Assembly (NCBI GenBank): GCA_950097015.1
Contig: CATNEN010000026.1
Coordinates: 972,001-1,036,000, forward strand
Reading direction: 5' to 3'
Length of the DNA stretch: 64,000 nt
From: Macrostomum hystrix
Taxonomy: Eukaryota > Platyhelminthes > Macrostomidae
A program made the position numbers and the translations under genes. Of the stretch, positions 1 through 12,400 are shown piece by piece. A model generated the notes under the pieces. The model was given only the letters and a program-made list of their open reading frames with translations, was not told where the DNA came from and made no database searches. The first letter of the stretch is position 1, and every line of letters starts with the position of its first letter.

Positions 1-3000
1 GTGGCCGCCGAGGATGTCAGGCGGAGTCGACTGCAGCTTGACGGAGGTGTTGCAGAACACCTGCAATTAGAGGTGGGTTTCCAGGAAATTGGCGAATAAA
101 ATTGTATCGGGTCAGCCGAGTGCAGCTGCACGAACTCTCACCGTAGCTTGCAGATTGACGAGCTCGGTGCTGTGGAAGGCGGCGCCGTCCTGCTGTAGCG
201 GCACGATGCGGGAAGCATCAATCGACGCCATCTGTCGTGCCTTCGCCTGGCGCAGCTTTGAATAGTCCGATGTTCGCGCCACAAAGTCGCGGAAGTCGTT
301 GATCGCCTTCTCCTTCTGGCGGTGGTCCTCGCGAAGCTCGGCGTAGAGTGCCTGCTCCTCTGAGACCTCCTGCTCACGCTTGGCCTCCATGAGCTCCGTT
401 TGAGTCCGAGCTACCAGCATCGTCTCCTGCTCCGTGCACTTGTTGACCCAGTCCAGGGCCTCTCTATCAGGCGTCACCGGCCGCACCTGCTCGAGCTCCA
501 GCTCCCGTTGTACCTCGTCCCACACCTCGCCGAGCTTGTAGTCCAGGTAGCGCTCGATCAGAGTTAGAGTCACGTGATCCTCAGCGTTGATGCCTGGCAG
601 ATCGACGAAACCAATCCGGTAGAACAGAGCGTAGATTTTGGCGCGCACGTTCTCGGAGACCTCCACGATGGCCCGGCTGGGTAGGCTGGCTGGCTGCGGA
701 GTCACGGGCTGCTTCCGCTGAGCGTCGCCCATCAGTGGCGATAGCAGGTCCCCGATAGACCCGTCAGGCCTGCGCGGGCAGCCGATGGTGGCCTCGGTGT
801 CGCGCCACAGAGCGCAGAACAGATGGGGCGCTGTGACCTCGCGACCGCCCTTCCAGGTCTTCAAATGCGGCAGGGTCTTCTCGTTCTCGCTGAGGTCGAG
901 GAGCACGCCCAGTATTAGGCTGTGCAGATCTGACGGGCAGCGCTCGAGAAGGTCGAGCAGGAGGTACACACCCTCGCGCTCCAGGAAGGAGTCCTCGGTT
1001 GTGTAGGAGCCGACCACGCAGCACCAGACAGCATCGATGGCGGCGATCACCAGCTGGTAGTGACCCAATCCTGAGCTCAGGAGGCCGGGGTCCGTGCGTA
1101 GAAACTGCACAAGTGTGGCCACTCCGGAAGGTCCGAACAAATCCTTGTTGTGCAGACTATTCTCGCACAGGCCGCTCAGGATGCTCAGCATTTCGCGCTT
1201 CATCTCGAGGTCGATTGTATCGTCGTTAGTAGCCGTCGCAGCGACAGCCGGACCGGATCGGCTGCCGGTGACGGCCGCCACCGAAGAGGCCAGGATCTCG
1301 CTGAGCGCACCGATCGCGTCCTGGTCGACAAAGTCAGCCAGAATGTCGGGATTGTTCGTTGCCACCATGGCTGAGATGGCTCTCAAGGTGCGCCGCATCT
1401 GTGCTCGCTTGCTGCCGCGGCCGCCGGAGCCGTGGAAAGCGTTGCCATAGCCGAGGAAGTCGCCGCTGGCCTCGGTACACCAGAACAGAAGCTCCAGAAG
1501 ACGGTTGCAGCCGTTGCAGCTGATGAAATCCGCCTGCATCTTTGGCCCGACTGTGGCCAGTGCGGAGAGTGCCAGCAGCTGCAGCTCTTCAACATAGGCC
1601 GGGGGCAGCTCTCTCGGCTTGCTAGTCGGTTCGTTCGGCTTCACGTAGGACAACAGCGCCAGCATGAAGTGGCCCTCTGACAGGACAGGCAGGGCGCAGG
1701 GATCGCCCGACAGGCTGACGAGGGTGCTGATAAGCAGCTTCTTCAGCTCGAAATCCTCGTGATTTTTTGACAGCTTCAGATTCCTAACTAACGGACTGTG
1801 GCTCTTGACCTCCTCGAAAGTGGCAAACAGTGTTAGCTGCTTGAGGAAGCCGACCTCGATAAACGGCGCCCGACAGTCGGTGGCGGCGAGCAGCTGCACC
1901 AGCACCAGGACGTCGTTGCGCAACTGCCTATCGAACACGGAGAAGGTGCGCGGCAGCAGGTAGACGAAGGCCTCGCGCAGCTGGGCGACGCATTCCTGGC
2001 AGGCCAGCTGCCTGGCCACCTGCTCGGCGTCTCCGCGCTCCATCAGGTTCCAGAGGATCTCAACGGAGCGGAACAGCAGCTCGCCTGACGGATCCGGGTC
2101 AGTCATTCGGCTGCACAGTGTGTAGGCGGCGTTGACGCCCAGCATCTGGATGCAGCAGCGGGACGAATTGGCGGACAGCTTCTGCAGCAGGCTGATCACA
2201 GCCAGACGCACCGTCAAGTCTTTGTCCAGCAGTTTAAGAGTGCGAACCAGCGTCTCCGAGATGTCGCTTTCCTCGCAGATGGCTTGATTGTATCTGAGAG
2301 GAGGCGCAAAAGCAAATGCCATCAGAAAACACGGATCCGTGAGATTTGCCGCAATTCATGCTGCCCCACACAACGCTTGGCCACGTAATATAAGATTTTC
2401 ACATTGTAACGAACTAGTATGTTAGATTTTTTTTTATATTTTTATCATTTCATGGGTTTGTGTGGACCATACTGCCATGATATGATTATCCAATGAAAAT
2501 TTAAACACCCTGGAAGAATTGTTGATTGTGGTCAGTGGCAGAGCGGTCCAATGCGTTTGCCTCTCGCACCAAAGGTACCTGAGCTCGATTCGGCGGCGAG
2601 GCCACATTCACTTAGGGCACAGCCCCAGAGAGAATGCTTGGGGCCTTGTTGTGCAATTTACGCCCTTTGATGGCCAACCTCCAAGGCACAGTGAGAGTGT
2701 ACACTGCCTGACGGCGAGAAAGTCAGGGCAGATGTACACATTCGTGTGTGTGCCTGCGTACAGTATTTTTGTTGACTGTGTGATTAGGCGTCAGCGAAAT
2801 GGGTAGAATTGCCTCCTTTTTGCTAACCTTGTTTCGCCTAAGCATTGCTTGGTTGGTCCCGGAAATGAAACTCACTTCGCGCTGGCCGGTTTGTGGTCCC
2901 GTACGTCCTGGGGCGGCGGCTCGCCGTCGTAGATTTGCGCCAGAGTGCGGCAGATCTGCAGCCGGACTCGGCTGACGTCCACCCGCATGAGGAAGGCCAG

Positions 3001-3468
3001 CTGGGAGGCTGTCTCGACGCTGATCTGGAGGTAGGCCAGCTCGTCTGACGCCTTCTCCATCAGGAACGGCAGAGCGCATACGCAGAGGCAGTCTACAAGC
3101 GGCTCAACGTAGCAGACAAGGCCCTCCTCGATGCGGTCGGCGCAGATGTTGAGAATGCGGCGCACCTGCACGAGGTCCTTCATGAGGAAGCCCTGGCGGT
3201 AGTGCCGCAGGAGGCGTTCGATTGCCATGACGTGGCGATCGTACAGGCCTGCGTAGTGTGGGTCAGTGAGCACCTTGAGCACTCGGGCCAGGTCAACTGG
3301 TTGCAGCTTTTCGCCGGCAACATTGCCAATGTCTTCGTCTGTGATTATGTGAGCCACAATTGGGATCTGTTGGGTCTCCAGCTTCTGGGAGATTGCTGTC
3401 AGCGCGAGGCCGCCGGGCGGCAACGCTGACGACCCGCCGCCCGCGAAGGCTTGGGTCTTTGTTGCCAT
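1..3468 (-). CDS. CFAP69: CFAP69 (cilia and flagella associated protein 69), 5' part of gene, runs off left edge
   Basis: Armadillo-like helical protein known from the ciliary axoneme (central-apparatus associated) and needed for sperm flagella. Three exons read on the minus strand: 3468-2876 (ATG at 3468), 2293-142, and 60-1. Splice sites are clear: donor GTGAGT at 2875-2870, acceptor CCTCTCAG ending at 2294, donor GTGAGA from 141, acceptor TAATTGCAG ending at 61. Reading frame is kept across both introns (582 and 81 bp). Hallmarks of the family are seen in order: an N-terminal DLARVLKVL segment, DPDPSGELLFRSVEILWNL, a run of helical repeats containing FHGSGGRGSKRAQMR, then SENVRAKIYALFYRIGF and a charged coiled-coil tail (EREALDW-like to ARTSDYSKLRQAKARQ). 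The last exon in the window opens VFCNTSVKLQSTP. About 920 residues would be usual; nearly all is here. The first ~10 codons of the long middle open frame are intron, not protein. The match to CFAP69 is from family knowledge and is strong. Confidence 0.93.
2535..2860 (+). mobile_element. tRNA-derived SINE, copy 1 (family shared with 15.3 and 19.2 kb)
   Basis: Lies in the first intron of CFAP69, antisense to it. A pol III A-box-like TGGCAGAGCGG at 2536-2546 and a B-box-like GCTCGATTCGG near 2583-2593 sit at tRNA spacing, so the head looks tRNA(Ser/Leu)-derived. The body (GTACACTGCCTGA, GCAGATGTACACA, AGAATTGCCTCCT) is repeated in the copies at 15345-15605 and, 3' end only, 19225-19345. Confidence 0.75.
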
Positions 3469-6400
3469 CTGAATAGAGCGGGCGATGACGAATAGAATTT
3501 AATATCAATAAATAAGCAAGTTGGAAATTTGGTCCACTTTTCCAATAAAATATGACTTAATAAGGCAGTGTCATTTTTAGTACACTAAGTGAAAAATATG
3601 ATTTTGTTAAAAAAACTATTGTTCTTGTTTTGTTTTACTAAATTCTACTTGTTGCAAAATCAAGCAAAATCAACACAGCAAATAACAGCAAATGACAGAA
3701 AAAGGGCTTGAAATTATTTTACTAGTTTCTAACATACTAACATTTACTAGTTTCTAAAGTATAGAAACTAGTAAATGTTTAGTAAATAATAATTATCGAC
3801 ATAAAATGTACATATATGGACATGTTTTACTATTTAAAAAATATGACTTGATTAAGTCAATAGGTAAAGTTCTATTATCTAAAAAATAATCGTTTTTTAT
3901 GAAAAAAAAATTTTTTTCAATAACAAGAAACAACGATAACCACAACTACATATAACTATATTAACTTTAGAAATTAAAAGCACTCCTGAGTCACAGAACA
4001 ATAAACTGTAAAAAAATTTCCCCAATTTCTAATTTAAAAAGTTACAAAAAGTTCATTTTTCTATTTATATACACGTAATTTTATTAATGGTATTTATATA
4101 ATCTTGCGATACAAAATCATTTACATGAAGTATTTTAGACTAAAATATTCCAAGAAGTTCTACTTATATTCTGAAATAATTGATGGTTACTAGTTGTCAA
4201 ATTAACATTAAAATTTAAATACTTCTGAATGTTCAATCGTGTCGAATAGCTCATGCATTATTGCACTAAAGTCAAGCACAATCAGATTAATATAAGAAAT
4301 AACATTAAAATTATTATTTTTTTATGTACGACATTTATGTGTAATCATTTGCTTGACCGCTATAAGTTGTTACGACTGTCCATTATGTATAAAAGACAGG
4401 ATTTCGTTCATGTTTGACAAAAACTCTACTAGCCTAATCAATTAGGATCTAAAGAACTTTTTTTCTTGCACACAGAGGAAATAAAACTTTCATTGTCAAC
4501 TGTTAAACATAGCGAAAGCATACATACAAAAATATTGCCTGTCAATTGTAAAGCAGTAGATTTTTATTTTAAGACGTCCTTAGACCCAGTAGAGTAGCTA
4601 GGGGGGATAGGGGGATATATCCCCCATTTCAAAATCCTAACTACGCCACTGTCCTTACCTAAAGCAGTAATATAAAACATCCGAAATTCGTAAGTTGAAT
4701 ATACGTTTAGCGACAAGAATTAGTAGTTGATTGTAACTTTTTATAGCTTTAATGGAAATGAAACAAAAACAATTTATTATAACTATAATTAAAATATATA
4801 AAATAAAAAAAATTATTTTAAAAAATCTGCATTCACGCTTGTAACTTTGTTTTAACCACCTAAAGTAATAACGATTTTTTTCTTTATTATTAAAACAACA
4901 AGACTTTAGGAAATCCGTATTTAGGAAATACTAAATTAGCTAAGCTAAGATCATCGCTAAATCCATAATCAAATAAACAACTATGCGGTTTGTTGCGTCA
5001 GCCTTGCAACCTAAAGTTAATATTACCAGCAGATTATAGTTGTCATTGTGTTAGAATTAATTAAAAGTCCATGCGGACCTGCGGACCGAACCCTTAGCTA
5101 TGTATAAGCGTCGCAAGTGTACGCTTGGCGCTCCTCTGTGTGCGTCTGTGGAGCGGGAGTGCTGTGCATGGGGTTGGTGTTTCGTCAGAGAAGAGAGAGA
5201 GATTACTTTCAATAACGAGTATAAGCAAATCATGTAGCTTCAAAAGGCTCTCTAAATAATTTTTTCGATCAATGTATAGTTCCGCCTTTAATAACCCTCA
5301 GTGTTCAGTTATTATTCATTTACACCCATCACACAAAACTGAATCGTCACAGTATTAATAGTCTGTATACTAAATAATGTGGTAATGTCCAAGATTGTTT
5401 TTCATTGTTTCTAACTTAAGCAAGTCATGATTCCTAGATTGATTGCTCTATAACCTCTTAACAATAAGTACTGCTATCTAAATTTAAACCGCTTTTTCAA
5501 TATTTTTTCAATACCATATATACTATATACCATATTTTTGACAAGCAAAACTTTCGTAACGCTTCTCTCGATGCAAATCCTCATTTGTTTATTATTCGCC
5601 GCTAATTGTAGCATGTCTTCATAAAAACATTTTTTTCATTTTTCTAAATTTATTTCACCTATTAAACCTAATATATAATTAGGATATATAAAATTCTAAA
5701 ATAAAGCCATGCATTTGTAATGCATATTTTCCGGAATAAAATCCGGGAATAATTTCAAGCATTTAAAACTGTTTTATTTACGTAAGTTTTTTAATGAATA
5801 AATATCTTATCGGAAACAGAAATATTGCTCTTTTGGATAAAAACTTGAGGAATCGCCTATTGGTTCTTTGTCTTTCTTGCAGCCTGCAGCAGACGCGCAG
5901 AAAAATGTATTCCATATTTGGTCATAATCAACAAAATTATCGAAAGATCAAAGCACTTCCACATCCTGCAATATGGCATTCAGAGTATTCACTAAAGGGC
6001 CATGCCCACGATTTGGCTTCATCAGGCGGGTTATGAAAGCGCGATCGACAAAACAGTAATTTAGCAGGTGCAATCAGCTAGTGAAAAATCGCTGTTCTAC
6101 ACCTTCCCTTTGAATTATTTTCCGAAATCGATTGCCGTGTTTACGAAAACGAAATCGCGTCGTTATATAGTCTCCGTCTCTCACGCACTCCCCCCGTTTC
6201 TTCCGACCCGCTATTATAAAAGGCTAAGTTGCTAAAAATTGCCGGAATATCTTTAGTCCGCGAGTAATTTCTCCATGTTCCTAAGCAAATGAGCTCGCAG
6301 CTTTCCCTCGTCCAAATTTATCTTCTAAATTAGTCACTGCCCTACTTTCGGTATAGGAAAAATACGAGTAAGTGCTAGTCAAATTGCTAAAAAGGAAAAC

Positions 6401-7507
6401 AGAAGCTCTAACAAGATTGACGACAGGCTCAGAAACTGGATGAATATGTATCAAACCAAAAAACGTACCAACATCCGTAATTTCTCTTCTAACGCATGGC
6501 TCCTTTTTATGTGATAGAGATGTTCTGTTTGCAAAATTGTCCAATAGCATTTGGGGGGTATTCTTGGGTCTACAAATGAAGGTAGACTGTAATACAGTAG
6601 ATAAATCGTGCATAAAACGAGAAATGTGTGCATTAAATGCTTTCGGCCAATGAGCAGCCACGAAGCATTTGATTCTCGCTTTTAATATATAATAAATGTC
6701 TAAATAGTCTATGGACGAGACCATCTGCGAGAGATATCGTGATTACAATATTTTGTACTTCTTGCCACTTGGCCATCTATGGCACTTAAAACCTTGTATT
6801 GATCCTTTATTGCTTAACGCATTGAATGTCTATGGCCACGGATAGCGAATATCTGTCTTCCTAAACTGGCTCAAGACTTTGGCCATAGACATTTGGAGCT
6901 TGCAACTATGGAAAGAGGACGCAATGACCTAGGCATGAGAGCGCGAAGCTTTTTGTGTTTCCGCATGATCTAATAGCGACCCCACTCGTACCTTTGCCCA
7001 TCCAAGCTAAAATTTCATATCCTAAGCTGTTGTTTTAGTGTCCCACTGAAAGTTCTCATGCTCTTCAATGTCACGGACAAAACAATATGATTAGGGCACC
7101 AAATGTTTTTCTGCTTTTAAAATAGTCGCTGCGAATTCCCTTAAAAATGTGGTGCCCTCAGTTTGAAAATTGAAAATATGGAAAATCTAATCATTTTTGC
7201 CCCCCAGCATTGCCAATTGATTCTGCACAAACCATCCATTCCCGATTTCTTAGCAACTAGGCATTGAAGCACACCTGAATCTGGAATCGCTGCAACGATA
7301 GCTTGCGACAATTGCTCGTAGGCGATTGCAGTCTGAGCAGTTTTCGGAGCGGTAATTTACGTGATTAAGCTTCAATAAAGGCTCCGAGCTTGCTAGATTA
7401 GAGCCACGCAGCTAAATTGACGCCTCCACTGTCGCCACAGAGCAGTCTTACATTTGACGAAGGGCGCGAAACACCTTCGCCAGATGCTCCCTGCAGTCCA
7501 GCAATCG
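3469..7507. other. AT-rich intergenic region without convincing genes
   Basis: Four kilobases of AT-rich sequence between two genes. Open frames here (for example 6281-6724 minus) have no recognisable domain, no consistent codon bias and no splice or poly(A) context. Around 4585-4655 a short block with a perfect 16-bp palindrome at 4610-4625 and the phrase CTAACTACGCCACTG looks like a fragment of an old DNA transposon. Nothing else is supported. Confidence 0.6.
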
Positions 7508-7509
7508 CC

Positions 7510-7517
7510 TATAAAAG
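7510..7517 (+). promoter_or_regulatory. TATA box of the prepropeptide gene
   Basis: TATAAAAG inside CGCCTATAAAAGCCGCC, 91 bases before the ATG at 7608; a start site near 7540 would leave a 5' leader of roughly 65-70 nt. Confidence 0.75.
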
Positions 7518-7607
7518 CCGCCTTTGTTGGCCCGGACACATTTCGCGGACCAGAAGCGCACCAAGCGAGTTCTATACTAGACTTCTATCGAATTCCCTAA
7601 TAGGAAA

Positions 7608-7951
7608 ATGTCAGCCAAGTCAAGCCGGGTCAGTGCTCAGCTGTTCCTGTGTACCATTTTGATTGCCATCGCAGTTGCCAGCGTCCAGTCGGCTCCTTGC
7701 TACGAGGACGAGACACTGACGGACCAGCCGACCGCCTGGAACGGTAAGAAGGCCAGCTGTTTGTGATTCTCTCATCGACAACGACTCACAAACCTAACTC
7801 CACAACCCGCATTCCAGAGCCCGAAGCCAAGCAGATTGGCAAGCGGTCGTACATTCCACTATTCAACTATCTCAAGATTGCACTCAAGCACGAACGGAAT
7901 GGCCGGTCAGGCGATCTGGCAACTGGCCACTGGCGCTGGCACTGGGAGTGA
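7608..7951 (+). CDS. Secreted prepropeptide with amidation/dibasic site (neuropeptide-like precursor)
   Basis: Two exons, 7608-7743 and 7818-7951, joined by a 74-bp intron (donor G/GTAAGAA, acceptor CATTCCAG), encode 89 residues. Residues 1-28 are a textbook signal peptide (basic start, hydrophobic FLCTILIAIAVA, small residues before APCYEDE). An acidic spacer follows, then QIGKR at 51-55: a Gly amide donor plus Lys-Arg convertase site. The peptide after it begins SYIPLFNYLKIALKHERN and then has a second Gly-Arg (NGR, 73-75), so an 18-residue C-terminally amidated peptide could be released; the tail ends WRWHWE. TATA box, ATG in AAAATG context and AATAAA at 8045 bracket the gene. The single Cys31 excludes an intramolecular disulfide. 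I do not recognise the peptide family; function is inferred only from processing signals. Confidence 0.75.
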
Positions 7952-8044
7952 CTGCTGAGCGAAACCCGATCAGCTCGAAATGACTGAAAAATTTGTGCAC
8001 TGATTTCATTTCTAACCTGAATGCCAAGAGGTGTCAATGCTAAA

Positions 8045-8050
8045 AATAAA
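8045..8050 (+). promoter_or_regulatory. Poly(A) signal of the prepropeptide gene
   Basis: AATAAA 94 bases after the TGA at 7949-7951, at normal distance for a short 3' UTR. Confidence 0.65.
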
Positions 8051-8162
8051 CACTAACCCAAGCACCTCAGTGCTTACCGCATGCCAAAAAATTAAAGAAA
8101 GTCTACAGAATATCTTTTTTATTCGAAATAAAATCATCTGGCAAAGCACGCAGAACAAGCTA

Positions 8163-8603
8163 TAGTGAATCTGGGATTCGGTGAATCTGGGATTCTGTAA
8201 ATCTGGGATTCTGTGAATCTGGGATTCTGTGAATCTGGGATTCTGTGAATCTGGGTTTCTGTGAATCTGGGATTCTGTGAATCTGGGATTCGGTGAATCT
8301 GGGATTCTGTGAATCTGGGATTCTGTGAATCTGGGATTCTGTGAATCTGGGATTCTGTGAATCTGGGATTCTGTAAATCTGGGATTCTGTGAATCTGGGA
8401 TTCTGTGAATCTGGGATTCTGTGAATCTGGGTTTCTGTGAATCTGGGATTCTGTGAATCTGGGATTCTGTGAATCTGGGATTCTGTGAATCTGGGATTCT
8501 GTGAATCTGGGATTCTGTGAATCTGGGATTCTGAGAATCTGGGATTCTGTGAATCTGGGATTCTGAGAATCTGGGATTCTGAGAATCTGGGATTCTGAGA
8601 AGA
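8163..8603. repeat. 16-bp minisatellite
   Basis: About 27 head-to-tail copies of GTGAATCTGGGATTCT with rare single-base variants (GAGAATC near the right end, GGGTTTC occasionally). Because 16 is not a multiple of three, all three frames of the minus strand stay open for long stretches and give an artefactual repeating peptide. Confidence 0.97.
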
Positions 8604-8880
8604 AATCCTACTGGGAGCGGCTGACTGTTCAAACTGAACGATTCGTGGTTCAAAGAGGCAGAATCTGCTTCTGTTGAAGGCATCCATCCGCTAGCATTTG
8701 TGAATCTAAGGCATTTTTCAATAAACAATTTCTGCTGTGAAGATAATTGCTCCGAGAATTGCTCGCTGGACCATGTCGTTATTGTCTGATTGCCTATCGC
8801 TTTCCAATTTATTCTGCACTTCAGCTCAAATCCAACCCAACTCAATCACCGCCTCCCTTTCAGGCATCCATGCTGTCCAT

Positions 8881-9103
<223 letters not shown>

Positions 9104-9430
9104 AACAAGAAAAACTAGACTAATTCAATTCCTGTCCCTTAAACCATCTGCAGCCATTTATCAAATTGTGTTTCGAGGCCAATCATCCAGATAAAAGCTC
9201 TGAGCCATCTGTTGATTTACTTTGTACAAGCAAAAATCGACAAGGGGAGAAGCTTTCAAATGAAAAAAGACTTTGTGCAACGTCATTCCAATTCGACGTA
9301 ATGTTTTATAATTCAGACATTGAAAAGTACATCTCGTCATGCGCGCACTTTTTCTTAGAAAATGTTAATCTCAGTTGATCCATAGCTTTTTTTAGAAATA
9401 ACGAATAATCCAGTAAAGTGGTATGAACAC

Positions 9431-12400
9431 TCAGACAGGCTTGCCGAATCTCAGGTACTTCTTGGCGTCATCTGGCTCGCTAATCATCGCGCCGACAGCA
9501 CCAGTGTGGCCGGTGATCAGGTAATGCAGCTTCAGCGATTGCTGGGGGTGAAAGATTGGATGGGTACAATTTAGCAACAAAATCCTCACTGACAGCAGTG
9601 GCCTCATAACCCCCCTGAATGTACAGTCATCAATAACACCCACCACCCCAATTCTCACTATCAGCTGTGGCCTCACAAACCCCCTGAATGTACAGTCATC
9701 AATAACACCCACCACCCCAATTCTCACTATCAGCTGTGGCCTCACAAACCCCCTGAATGTACAGTCATCAATAACACCCACCACCCCAATTCTCACTATC
9801 ATCTGTGGCCCCACAAACCCCCTGAATGTACAGTCATCAATAACACCCACCACCCCAATTCTCACTATCAGCTGTGGCCTCACAAGCCCCCTGAATCAAT
9901 AAAAAACAAACCACCCCAATTCTCACTACCAGCTGTGGCCTCACAAACCCCCTGAATGTACAGTCATTAATGACACCCACCACCCAAATCCTCACTATCA
10001 GCTGTAGCCTGACAAACCCCGTGCAAGTAACACCACCAAAATATCATCTGCTGCTTTACGCACTCCCACGGCCTTTGACCCGCACTCTACTCCTCTCACC
10101 ATCTGGAAAAAGTGCTGCTGCCTGAGCATCTCCTGCCGCATGTACTGGTGCCGGAAAAAGTTACCGCCGAGGAAGATGGTGCAGTTGTTTGTCATCTTGG
10201 CGCTGGTGGCCAACACGTTGAAGAGGTTGGTGACAAAGGCGGCTACCAGGGAGGCGGCGAGATCCTCCTTGCTGCACTGGTCCCCTGTTTTTGGAAAGTC
10301 ATGGCGTTCAAATTTCCATTCCATTTCCAGGAAGCTATTTTCCTGAAACCATAATCCTGAAACTATAATCCTGAAACTATAATCCTGAAACTATAATCCT
10401 GAAGCTATAATCCTGAAACTATAATCCTGAAGCTATAATCCTGAAGCTATAATCCTGAAACTATAATCCTGAAGCTATAATCCTGAAGGATTAAACCTGA
10501 AACTATAATCCTGACACTACAATCCTGAAACTATAATCCTGAAGCTATATCCCTGAAACTATAATCCTAAAGGATTAAACCTGAAACTATAATCCTGAAG
10601 CTATAATCCTGAAACTGTAATCCTGAAACTATAATCCTGAAACTATAATCCTGAAGCTATAATCCTGAAACTATAATCCTGAAGTTATAATCCTGAAGCT
10701 ATAATCCTGAAGGATTAAACCTGAAACTATAATCCTGACACTACAATCCTGAAACTATAATCCTGAAGCTATATCCCTGAAACTATAATCCTAAAGGATT
10801 AAACCTGAAACTATAATCCTGAAACCATAATCCTGAAACTATAATCCTGAAACTATAATCCTGAAACTATAATCCTGAAGCTATAATCCTGAAACTATAA
10901 TCCTGAAGCTATAATCCTGAAGCTATAATCCTGAAGGATTAAACCTGAAACTATAATCCTGACACTACAATCCTGAAACTATAATCCTGAAGCTATATCC
11001 CTGAAACTATAATCCTAAAGGATTAAACCTGAAACTATAATCCTGAAACTATAATCCTGAAACTATAATCCTGAAGCTATAATCCTGAAACTATAATCCT
11101 GAAGGATTAAACCTGAAACTATAATCCTGAAACTATAATCCTGAAACTATAATCCTGAACTATACTCCTGAAACTATAAACCTGAAACTATAATCCTGAA
11201 CTATACTCCTGAAACTATAAACCTGAAACTATAATCCTGAAGCTATAATCCTGAAACTACTCTAATCTATAATACCCATACCGGAATCCTGAACAGTGAA
11301 CATAAAACTGAAATCCCAACCCAGGAATTCCAAAACTGGAATCCCGAAACTGAAATTAAAATCATGACTAAAAAACTAGAGTTTTCGTATAGAGCAGGGA
11401 TCTCACTCCGCAGGTTGAGATCCACTGCTTTGCCAAACGGGAAGATTGGCATGCTGGCCGGGATGCGGCCGTAGGGGCCGTCCACCCCGGTCTGCACGAG
11501 GTCCCGGCCCTCGTTGTCAATGTTGCCCCGCCTGCCGCGCGTGGCCAGGTCCAGGATCTCGTCGTAGTTGCTGGTGCCCAGAAGAATTTTGCCGAAGCCG
11601 AGAAACGATTTGCCAGCTAGCCAGAGCCCGGTGACCAGGTAGGATTCGCCATTCTCCTTCACCTGCAGTTCCGGTAAGGGTGCATGGCCGGCATTTTATA
11701 AGTCTAGAAGTTGGAATGTCCAAATATATCAAACTTCTCAAACCCGAACCTTCTCAAACCCGAGCCTTCTCAAACCCGAACCTTCTCAAACCCGAACCTT
11801 CTCAAACCCGAGCCTTCTCAAGCCCTAACCTTCTCAAACACGAACCTTCTCAAACCCGATCTTCTCAAACCCGAACCTTCTCAAACCCGAACCTTCTCAA
11901 ACCCGAACCTTCTCAAGCCCTAATCTTCTCAAACACGAACCTTCTCAAACCCGATCTTCTCAAACCCGAACCTTCTCAAACCCGAACCTTCTCAAACCCG
12001 AACCTTCTCAAACCCGAACGGGGATTTTCTCAATCCCCGAACCCGCCGCCCGTCGCTCACGTAGATGACTCCGCCGCCAGAGCCGATGAAGCAGAACAGG
12101 CAGGGCAATGGTCCACCGGCGACATCAGCCGAGCTCGAGCTCGGCTGAAACTGCTGAGTCATGTTTTCCTGCTCAGGGTTCTCAGCCTTGTCGGCGAAGA
12201 TGGCCAGGTCCGCCTCGACCTCAGGGTAGCAGAGCGCCTCGAGCGGCAGGTGCTGAATGAGCCAGTGGGCGCCCCGCGTCTGCGACAGGAACTCGTCGAT
12301 GAATTCCAGCCTGAAGGAAAAATATAGACTCAGCGTCAGCGTGCAGCATAGTCTACTATCAAGTAGTGCCAGCGGAAAGATAAGGTTGAATTTTATCCTG

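Noticed and set aside
2519-2593. Functional tRNA gene
   Set aside because: A and B boxes are present but the acceptor and anticodon stems do not pair and a SINE body follows.
6281-6724. 147-aa minus-strand ORF in AT-rich DNA
   Set aside because: No domain, no promoter, no splice or poly(A) context, composition like the surrounding noncoding DNA.
8012-8845. Long minus-strand ORF with a repeating RIPDSQNPRFTESQIH-type peptide
   Set aside because: It is the translation of a 16-bp minisatellite; all three frames are open and there is no start, splice or domain evidence.
9431-9883. Single 150-aa ORF with 23-residue repeats
   Set aside because: Only its last ~36 codons (9541-9431) are real, as exon 6 of the PANK-like gene; the rest is intron minisatellite read through.
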